A stretch of 29,082 nt of DNA from Bin80 sp965207565. GTDB lineage: Bacteria > Bacteroidota > Rhodothermia > Rhodothermales > Bin80. The position numbers were made by a program, and so were the translations under genes. Shown here one piece after another: positions 16,316 to 24,232 of this stretch. The first letter of the stretch is position 1. Each line of letters starts with the position of its first letter. The notes beneath the pieces are model-generated. The model was not told the DNA's origin. It made no database searches and saw only the letters and a program-made list of their open reading frames with translations. The DNA is taken from contig CBDBMQ010000016.1 of NCBI GenBank assembly GCA_965207565.1, positions 1-29,082 of the forward strand, written 5' to 3'.

Positions 16316-17509
16316 TTATGGGATTCTGATGACATAGGCTTTACCTGCGCCCGAGCTTCCTGCAGCACCGACCAGCGCAGTATTCTCGTACAGGTCAATA
16401 GAGTTACCAAATGCGGCTTCTCCAATATCAATAATTCCCTGGTAGCGCCACTGTCCATCGTGGCGGGCGTAAATGTACACCACACGATCAACATTGAAAT
16501 TCAGGCGTAACTGTTCATCATAGCCAACCACCAGTGCGCGATCCTTATAGAGCGCTACCTCAGTGCCGAAAGCTCCTTTTCGGTAGGGAGTCGGAGGTTC
16601 CAAAGCGGCCGTCTTTAGCCAGGCCCCTGTCGAATCCCGTGTAAAAAGTGTCGCTTGTCCAGACTCGCGAGAACCAGCTTTAGCCTGCCCAACGAGCAGT
16701 TCATTCCCGTAGAGGTCCAGCGAAATATAAAAGTCCTCAATTCCTTCCAGATGGGCAGACTCAGACCAGGATCCATGCTGATCGAACTCAAAGATATATA
16801 CTGATCCGGCTAGCCGACTGAAATAGGCACTGCTTGCCACGGCCAGAATGTTACCATAAAGTGCTGCATTCCCGCCAAAAACGCCTCTTCGGATATTCCC
16901 GGAACCGATTAATTGATGCTCCAGGCTCCAGCGTTCATTTTCTTTCTCGTAGATGTAGGCAGCGCCATCCTTTTGGCTGCCGGGCGTCGGGTCTCCAGCA
17001 GTGGTAAGGAGTGCACGGTTATCGTGGACGGCGACGGCCGCACCGATCGCTCCTCGGCTCTCTCCACCGGTCAGGCGTGCGGTCTGGCTCCACTGTCCTG
17101 CGGCATCTTCCTCATACACATAGACTGCATTCAAGCGCTCGGTTGCGAAGTATTCCTGACTGGCAGCGACGAGAGCCACGCGACCGTCAATCGCCACTTT
17201 CCTTCCAAAAGTAAGCTCCGCTTCACAGTCACTGGGCAGAAGTCGTACAATCTTTTCCCAATATCCAGTAGAATCGGTCAGTTCAAAAATGTAAGCGGCT
17301 CCGCCTCCATCGCCACAGGATTTTTCGCCGCTGGCCCCGACAATTGCCCGTTGCCCATCCAGCGCGACTGCAGTTCCAAAGTAATTTCCACTGGTTGTGT
17401 CGGCGTGCGGCAGCTTTGTGATCTGTCCCTGTGCACAGACCGTGAGGCTAACCCCCCAGACAAGGACTGCACCGAATCTCAGGCAAGTGCGCATACGAGA
17501 ACCTTTCAT
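16316..17509 (-). CDS. Exported FG-GAP repeat (beta-propeller) protein
   Basis: A 397-residue secreted protein. The start at 17509 gives MKGSRMRTCLRFGAVLVWGV then SLTVCAQG, a signal peptide, and its ATG overlaps the TGA of the ABC-F gene (ATGA), which suggests coupled translation; an earlier in-frame start at 17536 adds only residues unlike a signal. The mature part is seven or so repeats of the FG-GAP kind: G..FG.AVALDGQRAIVGA, then GAAYIFEL and W....L, as in NYFGTAVALDGQRAIVGASG, LTFGRKVAIDGRVALVAA, GAIGAAVAVHDNRALLTTAG, GVFGGNAALYGNILAVAS and GAFGTEVALYKDRALVVG. These fold as an integrin-like beta propeller. No enzyme motif and no T9SS tail are seen. Role unknown; perhaps an envelope or surface-binding protein. 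Confidence 0.85.
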   Translation of the reverse strand: MKGSRMRTCLRFGAVLVWGVSLTVCAQGQITKLPHADTTSGNYFGTAVALDGQRAIVGASGEKSCGDGGGAAYIFELTDSTGYWEKIVRLLPSDCEAELTFGRKVAIDGRVALVAASQEYFATERLNAVYVYEEDAAGQWSQTARLTGGESRGAIGAAVAVHDNRALLTTAGDPTPGSQKDGAAYIYEKENERWSLEHQLIGSGNIRRGVFGGNAALYGNILAVASSAYFSRLAGSVYIFEFDQHGSWSESAHLEGIEDFYISLDLYGNELLVGQAKAGSRESGQATLFTRDSTGAWLKTAALEPPTPYRKGAFGTEVALYKDRALVVGYDEQLRLNFNVDRVVYIYARHDGQWRYQGIIDIGEAAFGNSIDLYENTALVGAAGSSGAGKAYVIRIP

Positions 17510-19503
17510 TGCAATGACTCCATGAGTGACTCCCAATTCGTATACAGCTCATCCAACTCTTTCTTAATCGCTACATAGGCACTGGTTGCTTCTTGTGAAC
17601 GTACCGGATCTGAATAGGTGTTCGGGTCGGCTAAAGCTTTTTCCGCAACGAGTTTTCGTGCCTCTACCTCTGCGATGGCTGCCTCTGCTTCGTCGCAGAG
17701 CCATTTTCGTTGGTGAGGGGTAAGTTCATCCGGCTTTGAGTGGCCGTTCATTTTGGCCTCACGGTAGGCCCGGTTACGTGCCTCCGCTTCGCGTCGCTTT
17801 TCTTCTTTCGTTTTGGGGCCACCAGACCGGGAGTGCATTTTGAGGGTTGACTTACGAGGCGTCTGCCGATCTTGTTTGGCCTGTTGTAGAGAGCCATGAT
17901 CCAAGGCCCATTGATACTCAGAGTAGGTTCCCTCATAGGTGCGTACTCCCTGATTTCCCACATGCCAGATGACATTGGCTACATGGTCAAGGAAATGACG
18001 GTCATGGCTTACCACCACAAACGTGCCATCATACTGGCGGAGTGCTTCAATGAGTACTTTGATGGACTGAATATCAAGGTGGTTGGTCGGTTCGTCCAGG
18101 ATCAGAAAATTAGCCGGGTTCACGAGGGTTCGGGCGAGTGCTAAACGACTCTTTTCGCCTCCTGAGAGCGCACGGACTGGTTTAAATACGTCGTCTCCGG
18201 TGAACAGGAATGCCCCCAGCAGCGTGCGTAGGTAGACTTCCTTGCGTCCGATGGCTTCCCGGTTCAGGGATTCCAGTACGGTATCGGTTTCGATCAATGC
18301 ATCTGCCTGGTGTTGGGCGAAAAATCGTACGTTTACATTATGCCCCTCTTTGCGCTCACCCTCAATCACTTCGCTTCCAAAGAGAATCCGTGCCAAGGTG
18401 GATTTACCGGCGCCATTTTTGCCGATGAGCGCAATTTTTTGCCCGCGACTGATTTGTAAGGGGCCGGCTTGGTCGAACACGCGCACCGCAGGTGCATCCG
18501 CACTGGTGTACACCTTTGAGAATGTGGTGAGTGACAAGACCGTCCGTCCAGACGGGTTGGGCGAAGGGAATCGGATTCGGATCTGTGCATCCGGGGATTC
18601 CGGCGGTGCAAGGCGCTCAAGTTTATCCAGGTGCTTAATGCGACTTTGGACTTGTCGCGCCTTCGATGCCTTGTATCGAAAGCGCGCAATGAATCGCTGA
18701 GACTGTTGGATTTCGCGCTGTTGATTTTCGTAGGCAGCCTGTTCGAGTACACGTCGCTTTTCCCGTTCCACCAGAAAGTAGTCATAATTCCCCGCGTATT
18801 CTGTAACCCGGCCACGGTATAGATGGGCGACCGTATCAATCATTCGATTCAGAAAGTAACGGTCATGGGACACCAGGATAACCGTACCAGCATAGTTTTT
18901 CAGGTATTTCTCCAACCAATCAATACTGAGGATATCAAGATGATTGGTGGGTTCATCAAGGAGCAGTACATCTGGATTTTGCAGCAAAATACGTGCAAGT
19001 GCCACCCGCATCCGGTACCCTCCAGAGAGTGTATTGATGGGGCGATCAAGGTCATCAGAGACAAATCCCAGGCCTTCCAGGACTGCTTCTGCACGCGCTT
19101 GTGCGGAGTGTGCTCCCTGAACGGCGAGACGCTCATGGATGAGGTCTAACTCCAGTAGAATTTTTTCCTGATGGGCTCCAGGGGTTTCAAGGGCACGGGT
19201 CAATTCTTCTTCCCGTTCCTGGAGTGCTTCGATGGCTTCGAATGCGGTCAGAGTTTCCTCTATGACGGATCGGCCGGAGTTCATCTCCTGCACATCCTGT
19301 GCCAGATAACCAACGGAGCCGGAATTGGCAATTTCGCCGCCATCGGTTTCCAGGTGTCCTCCGATCACCCGTAACAATGTTGTCTTTCCGGCACCGTTGG
19401 GCCCAATCAATCCAATGCGTTTCCCATCGCCAACGGTCCAGGTGAGTCCTTCAAGAATCGGGTTTCCCCCGAGCGTAACCGCAATGTTCTGTAACTGAAT
19501 CAA
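17506..19503 (-). CDS. ABC-F family ATPase (Uup/EttA-like)
   Basis: A soluble protein of 665 residues with two ATPase cassettes and no membrane segment, as in ABC-F factors that act on the ribosome (translation rescue or drug protection). First cassette: Walker A GPNGAGKTT (residues 34-42), signature LSGGYRMRVALARILL, Walker B DVLLLDEPTNHLD. Then the ABC-F linker with charged helices (ERLAPPESPDAQIRIRF at its end). Second cassette: GKNGAGKST, LSGGEKSRLALARTLV, LILDEPTNHLD. The C-terminal 100 residues are a charged coiled coil (EEKRREAEARNRAYREAK ... EAEAAIAEVEARKLVAEKAL), like the DNA/ribosome-binding tail of Uup. I start at TTG 19503 (MIQLQNIAVTLGG), eight bases after the upstream stop; a TTG at 19515 is possible. 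The ORF extends further upstream but overlaps the sugar transferase. It is followed by an ATGA overlap. Confidence 0.92.
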   Translation of the reverse strand: MIQLQNIAVTLGGNPILEGLTWTVGDGKRIGLIGPNGAGKTTLLRVIGGHLETDGGEIANSGSVGYLAQDVQEMNSGRSVIEETLTAFEAIEALQEREEELTRALETPGAHQEKILLELDLIHERLAVQGAHSAQARAEAVLEGLGFVSDDLDRPINTLSGGYRMRVALARILLQNPDVLLLDEPTNHLDILSIDWLEKYLKNYAGTVILVSHDRYFLNRMIDTVAHLYRGRVTEYAGNYDYFLVEREKRRVLEQAAYENQQREIQQSQRFIARFRYKASKARQVQSRIKHLDKLERLAPPESPDAQIRIRFPSPNPSGRTVLSLTTFSKVYTSADAPAVRVFDQAGPLQISRGQKIALIGKNGAGKSTLARILFGSEVIEGERKEGHNVNVRFFAQHQADALIETDTVLESLNREAIGRKEVYLRTLLGAFLFTGDDVFKPVRALSGGEKSRLALARTLVNPANFLILDEPTNHLDIQSIKVLIEALRQYDGTFVVVSHDRHFLDHVANVIWHVGNQGVRTYEGTYSEYQWALDHGSLQQAKQDRQTPRKSTLKMHSRSGGPKTKEEKRREAEARNRAYREAKMNGHSKPDELTPHQRKWLCDEAEAAIAEVEARKLVAEKALADPNTYSDPVRSQEATSAYVAIKKELDELYTNWESLMESLQ

Positions 19504-19511
19504 GGTCCTAA

Positions 19512-20909
19512 TCAATATGCGTTGCGATTGACAAATCCTTTCCAGACCGTTAGGATCATAATCTTCACATCCAGACGCAGAGACCAGTTTTGAATATAGT
19601 AGAGATCGTGCTGGATCCGTTTTTCCAGGGAGGTATTTCCGCGCCACCCATTGACTTGTGCCCAACCGGTAATGCCTGCTTTCATTTTGTGACGAAGCAT
19701 ATAGCGGGGGATGCGGTCTTTGAAATCTTTAATGAATACCGGTCTTTCAGGCCGGGGGCCAACCACAGACATATCTCCTTTGAGCACATTGATGAACTGG
19801 GGCAATTCATCCAAGGATGTGCGCCGGAGGATTCTTCCGATCGGGGTTGCCCGGTTTTCGTCTTTCTTTGCCCAGACAGCTCCCGATTCCTGCTCTGCGG
19901 TGATCGGCATGGAACGAAACTTCAGCATATGGAAGCACTTGCCATTGAGCCCCATGCGCTCCTGCCGGTAAAGAACCGGTCCCTTGGAAGATAGAAGGAC
20001 CAACAGAGCGATGATGAGCAGCAGAGGTGACAGGAGAATCAGAATCATGAGTGAAAACACAACATCCAGGCTTCGTTTGACAAATCGGCGAAAATCCATG
20101 GGTGCCTCGTCAATGATGTGCAGGACGGGGAGCCCATCGACATCTGTAATTCGGCTGTTGATAATATCGTGCTGCAGGAGGTCGGGAACGAGACAGACAT
20201 GTACTAGACGTGTAGAAAGCGAACTGATGAGCCGTTCAATCTTTCCTACAGCATGGAGGGGCAGAGCAATGTATACGTAATGGACTGGGTTGGATGCCGA
20301 GTCTAAAAGAGGTAGCACCTCATCGACTTTCCCCAGGACATCCGGCTCATCGGTCTTATGGTCGTCCAGAAACCCAATCACCTGAAAGCCCATCCACGGA
20401 TACAGCCCAAAGGATTTTGCCAAACGTCGGCCTGCATGACCAGCCCCAACAATGAGGACGCGGCGCAGATTACGTCCACGTCTGCGGGCATTACGTACAT
20501 AAAAGTAGATACAGAGCCGCAAACCCAGCATAGAGAGTGGTGTAAGTGCGGCAAAGAGCACAATGGTCAGCCGTGAAACATTAAAATCACGATAGAATGA
20601 CAAAAATGCCATGGAGATGATCAAAGCTATCCCGACAGATTTTGCGACACTTCGGATGAGGCTGGTCCACCGCTGTGCCCGATCAGGTACATAAAGCCCT
20701 GACGCCCAGAATGTGAGAGCGGCAGAGATCAGTATCCACGGAAAAAAGGTCAGATACCTACTCAGCGGCTCCCATTGAGGGAGGGGGATCGGCCAGGTGA
20801 CAAATACTTCAAAACGGAGATAGTATGCAGCAATCCAGGCACTCCCTACAAGGATCATATCTGCAAAGAATAGCAATTGCTGATAAAATCTACTCTGTTC
20901 CTGCAGCAT
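19512..20909 (-). CDS. Polyprenyl-phosphate glycosyl-1-phosphate transferase (WcaJ-type)
   Basis: A 465-residue membrane enzyme that starts a surface polysaccharide by moving a sugar-1-phosphate from a nucleotide sugar to undecaprenyl phosphate. The N-terminus has four membrane helices (FFADMILVGSAWIAAYYLRF first). Residues about 148-255 form a Rossmann-like domain (RRVLIVGAGHAGRRLAKSF, VIGFLDDHK). After a fifth hydrophobic segment (VFSLMILILLSPLLLIIALL) comes the catalytic bacterial sugar transferase domain: KRSLDVVFS, LYRQERMGLNGK, HMLKFRSM, RRTSLDELPQFINVLKGD, SVVGPRPERP, GITGWAQVNGWRG and DLYYIQNWSLRLDVKI. All key motifs are present. It sits with a GT2 fusion gene (24233-26254) on the same strand. 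The exact sugar cannot be predicted; glucose or galactose is usual. Confidence 0.92.
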   Translation of the reverse strand: MLQEQSRFYQQLLFFADMILVGSAWIAAYYLRFEVFVTWPIPLPQWEPLSRYLTFFPWILISAALTFWASGLYVPDRAQRWTSLIRSVAKSVGIALIISMAFLSFYRDFNVSRLTIVLFAALTPLSMLGLRLCIYFYVRNARRRGRNLRRVLIVGAGHAGRRLAKSFGLYPWMGFQVIGFLDDHKTDEPDVLGKVDEVLPLLDSASNPVHYVYIALPLHAVGKIERLISSLSTRLVHVCLVPDLLQHDIINSRITDVDGLPVLHIIDEAPMDFRRFVKRSLDVVFSLMILILLSPLLLIIALLVLLSSKGPVLYRQERMGLNGKCFHMLKFRSMPITAEQESGAVWAKKDENRATPIGRILRRTSLDELPQFINVLKGDMSVVGPRPERPVFIKDFKDRIPRYMLRHKMKAGITGWAQVNGWRGNTSLEKRIQHDLYYIQNWSLRLDVKIMILTVWKGFVNRNAY

Positions 20910-20958
20910 GACGGAGTCTAGATCAAATGAGTTTGGTACTGGGTCGTAAAGCTATACA

Positions 20959-22207
20959 TTATTCCAAAGATGCAGCGAATTGTTTTGCGGCATTCAGGAG
21001 CACATTCGCCCCCTTTACACAGTCATTCCAACGGGTATACTCCCGCGAAGAATGACTGAATCCTCCCACCGAGGGAACAAAAATTAAGCCAGAAGGGCAA
21101 AGCAGTGCCATAGACTGTGCATCATGTCCTGCCAGCGAGGGCAGGCGCCGACTGGTCAATCCAAGAGCAAGTGCTTCTGACTCAAATGTTTCGATGATAG
21201 AAGGATTCATCTTACGTTCGGTTACGGACTCGAGGTGTTGAAAGTTGACGATCAGGTCAAATTCCTTTGCAGAATGATTTGCCACCTCGTGCAGGGCTTG
21301 CTGTAACTGTTTCGCATGCCCAGAATCTTCAGTACGCAGCTCCATGAATACGGTTACCTGACCGGCCACGATATTGAAGGCGCCCGGTGAGAAGTCCATC
21401 CGCCCTACGGTGGCGACACAGTCAGGGAATTGTTCGGTGACCGTCTCCTGGACCATCAGACAAAATTTACTGGCCCCCAGTGCTGCATCATGCCGCTCGT
21501 CCATCGGCGTGGTTCCGGCGTGGTTGGCCTGTCCACCAAAGGTAACAAGGTACATGTGAATCCCGACCATACCGGTCACGATTCCAATATCTGTTTGGTT
21601 TTTCTCAAGCCGGGTACCTTGTTCAATATGAAGTTCGAGATAGGCATGGAGATCCTTTGAATTCCGTGCAGCGGACAAGATTCCCTCACTGGTGAGTCCA
21701 GCCCCCTCAAGTGCTCTCTGGAACGCTTCAGGATCTCCTCTTGGATGGTTAAGATCTTTTTGAGTGAGTTGCCCAGATGCAGCACGGCTCCCAAGAAGCG
21801 ACACCCATGTCCCTTCTTCATCGGTAAAATCAATGACCTCGAGCGATATATCCAGGCAGTGCTCACGCAGAACCTGGATCACTTCAAAGGCCGCTGCGAC
21901 GCCCAGCGTTCCATCAAAGCGCCCGCCATTCGCTACGGAATCGAGATGGGATCCCAGGAGCAGCACCGGTTTCGTTTGGTTTGAAGGAAAGTGGCAGGCA
22001 GAAAGGTTTCCTGCATCATCCTCTCGAATTGCAAGTCCCCGTTGTCGGATCATGCTCCGAAATGTCTCCCGCGCAGCCAAGTGCGCTTCGCTGAGAGCGG
22101 GGCGGGTTTAATCCGCCATCCGGCGTAGCTCCATCCAGGGTCAAGCGCTCGTAATCCTCCTGGAATCTAGCCTCGTTTACCCGTAAGGTGCTCTCAAAAA
22201 TCGTCAT
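20959..22207 (-). pseudogene. M20-family amidohydrolase (N-carbamoyl amino acid/allantoate type), one frameshift
   Basis: The long frame (22080 to 20959) has the metal and substrate motifs of the hydantoinase/carbamoylase branch of M20: GSHLDSVANGGRFDGTLGV, DFTDEEGTWVSLLGSRA, ELHIEQGTRLE, GQANHAGTTPMDERHDA, LAGHDAQSMA and VGGFSHSSREYT. These enzymes cut N-carbamoyl amino acids or allantoate using two metal ions. The N-terminus lies in another frame: MTIFESTLRVNEARF, then YERLTLDGATPDGG. The two join if one base is removed from the ttt run at 22107-22109, giving GGLTRPALSEAHLAAR, a sequence expected in the family (GG.TR.ALS..D..AR). The corrected length is 415 residues, normal. Every catalytic residue survives, so either the break is new or it is a sequencing error; a start inside the second frame would lack the first 40 residues. 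Confidence 0.85.
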
Positions 22208-22285
22208 ATTTTACGCGGCATTATTCCCCAAGTATAGGGATGTAGCAGATTCGGTTCAAACGTGATCGGATGTATGCTCAATTCT

Positions 22286-23182
22286 TCAGAGTGGACCTAC
22301 AGACAACGAGATATCAATCGCATGCACGGAGTGCGTGAGGGCACCACAGGAGAGATAGTCGATTCCTGTTGCAGCGATGAATGGTGCCGATTCCAGCGTG
22401 ATCCCACCAGTTGCCTCGGTTGTGATGTGACCGGCAATGCAATCTACGGCCTGCTTCAGGCGTGAACAGTCATAGGAGCCGTCAGGGCGAGTGGTTGTCA
22501 TGTTATCAAGAAGGAGTACGTCAATCAATGACGCAACCGATAATGCCTCGGTTACTTCTGTCATGGTTCGGGCTTCCACATCAATCAGGTAGTCGGGTAA
22601 TTGATTCGCGGCGTGCTGAACGGATTCAGCGAGCCCTCCCACGACTTCAATGTGATTGTCTTTAATCAGGACCCGGTCAAACAGTCCAATTCGATGATTT
22701 GTGCCACCTCCCAACAGGACAGACCATTTATCCAGGAGTCGTAATCCAGGGGCGGTCTTTCGTGTATCGCGAATACGTACTGGATAGTCTCTTACACTGG
22801 CAACCATTTTGGCGGTTGCAGTCGCGATCCCGCTCATTCGCTGCAGTAGGTTCAATGCCAGACGCTCTGCGGTCAGGATAGAGCGCAGGGGCCCAATCAT
22901 CACACCAATGATCGAATCAGCCGGCACGTGATCACCATCGTTTATGGTCCAGTTGCACTGTATCGCTGGATCAACCAAGTGAAATACATGCCAGGCGGCG
23001 GTAAGGCCGGCGATGACGCCGCTTTCTCGCATCAGCAGAGTTGCCTGCCCCTGGTGATGCTCCGGCACAAGTATTTGCGAGGTAATATCTCCTGTGCCAA
23101 CATCCTCTTGTAGAGCATCTTGAAGGATCTGATCTAACTGCCCGGATGGCAGATAGTGAGGGAGTTGCTCACGATCAGGCAT
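22286..23182 (-). CDS. nadC: Nicotinate-nucleotide pyrophosphorylase, carboxylating
   Basis: A cytosolic enzyme of 298 residues that makes nicotinate mononucleotide from quinolinate and PRPP, with loss of CO2, in new NAD synthesis. Motifs in order: LQEDVGTGDITSQIL (N-terminal), ERLALNLLQRMSGIATAT, RIRDTRKTAPGLRLLDKWSV, GGGTNHRIGLFDRVLIKDNH, DVEARTMTEV, LLLDNM and TEATGGITLE. These carry the quinolinate- and PRPP-binding Arg, His and Lys residues. Length and order are typical. The ATG at 23182 is six bases after the accA stop, so the two genes are very likely cotranscribed. No nadA or nadB lies in the window. pnuC, perhaps another NAD-precursor route, lies about 6 kb downstream in the same run. 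Confidence 0.95.
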   Translation of the reverse strand: MPDREQLPHYLPSGQLDQILQDALQEDVGTGDITSQILVPEHHQGQATLLMRESGVIAGLTAAWHVFHLVDPAIQCNWTINDGDHVPADSIIGVMIGPLRSILTAERLALNLLQRMSGIATATAKMVASVRDYPVRIRDTRKTAPGLRLLDKWSVLLGGGTNHRIGLFDRVLIKDNHIEVVGGLAESVQHAANQLPDYLIDVEARTMTEVTEALSVASLIDVLLLDNMTTTRPDGSYDCSRLKQAVDCIAGHITTEATGGITLESAPFIAATGIDYLSCGALTHSVHAIDISLSVGPL

Positions 23183-23188
23183 GGGAGT

Positions 23189-24181
23189 TTATGCAGCTGC
23201 GCTGAACTCACCAATACGGTCGAGGCGCTTCACGCGTTGACTGAGAAGAGCATCTTTTGGCAATTGGGCCAGATTCCGCAGCGTGTCACAAATCGCCTGG
23301 CCAACCAAGTCAAAGGTTACGTTCGGATTGTGGTGAGCACCTCCCAGGGGTTCTTTAATGATCTGATCAACAATGCCGATATCGGTGAGATCAGATGCAG
23401 AGAGCCTCAGGGCCCGCGCGGCCTCCTCTTTATAGTCCCAGGATCTCCACAGTATTGAGGAGCAGCTTTCTGGAGAGATAACAGAATACCAGGCATTTTC
23501 CAGCATCAGCATCTGATCACCGACTCCAATCCCAAGCGCCCCTCCAGATGCCCCTTCTCCAATCACAACCACGATGATCGGAACGGGAAGCCGCGCCATC
23601 ACAAACAGGTTTCGGGCGATTGCTTCCGCCTGTCCTCGCTCTTCCGCTTCCATGCCGGGATAAGCACCGGGTGTATCAAGAAGGCAGATAATTGGTTTGC
23701 CAAACTTTGCAGCCAGTTCCATGTGGCGTCGGGCTTTACGGTATCCCTCAGGATTGGGCATACCAAAGCGTCGATGCCGGCGTGTTTTTGTATCTCGTCC
23801 CTTCTGGTGTCCCAGGATTAGTACCGTGTGATCTTTGTATCCGTAATGGTCCCCACGCAGAGTGGCAAAACCGCTGACGATAGCGGGGTCATCTCCATAA
23901 CACCGATCTCCATGCAACTCGACGAACCCTTCTGTAAGGGCACCGATATAGTCGTTCGTATAGGGTCTCAGTGGATGCCGGGCAATCTGTACCCGCTGCC
24001 AACGGGTCAGGCTGCCGTAGATGGACGTACGGAGGTCTTCAATCCGTGTGGAGAGTGCGTCAATTTCGGAAGAAAGATCAACCTCACCTGCGTCAATTTC
24101 GCGCAATTCATCAAGCTTATCTTCCAATTCAATGATCGGTTTTTCAAAGTCCAGCAGAAATTTGTCCGATTTATTGGTCAT
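23189..24181 (-). CDS. accA: Acetyl-CoA carboxylase carboxyltransferase subunit alpha
   Basis: A 330-residue subunit of acetyl-CoA carboxylase. With AccD it moves the carboxyl group from biotin to acetyl-CoA, making malonyl-CoA for fatty acid synthesis. Motifs: an N-terminal helical part (FEKPIIELEDKLDELREI), QIARHPLRPYTNDYI, FVELHGDR, ILGHQKGRDTKTR, FGMPNPEGYRKARRHMELA, LLDTPGAYPGMEAEERGQAE, IGEGASGGALGIGVGD and YSVISPESCSSILWR. All belong to the AccA crotonase-fold core. The start ATG at 24181 gives the normal N-terminus. nadC follows after six bases; the GT2 gene ends 51 bases upstream. Confidence 0.96.
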   Translation of the reverse strand: MTNKSDKFLLDFEKPIIELEDKLDELREIDAGEVDLSSEIDALSTRIEDLRTSIYGSLTRWQRVQIARHPLRPYTNDYIGALTEGFVELHGDRCYGDDPAIVSGFATLRGDHYGYKDHTVLILGHQKGRDTKTRRHRRFGMPNPEGYRKARRHMELAAKFGKPIICLLDTPGAYPGMEAEERGQAEAIARNLFVMARLPVPIIVVVIGEGASGGALGIGVGDQMLMLENAWYSVISPESCSSILWRSWDYKEEAARALRLSASDLTDIGIVDQIIKEPLGGAHHNPNVTFDLVGQAICDTLRNLAQLPKDALLSQRVKRLDRIGEFSAAA

Positions 24182-24232
24182 GCTTGCCTTATAAGGGGGG
24201 AGCGAGTCAACAAGTGCACCGGGAGACGGTTC

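Noticed and set aside
16913..17578. 221-codon plus-strand open frame
   Set aside because: It lies opposite the FG-GAP repeat gene, whose repeats explain the long open frame; composition is cysteine- and serine-rich without motif.
22240..22280. tRNA-like T-loop string ggttcaaac
   Set aside because: No matching acceptor, D or anticodon stem around it.
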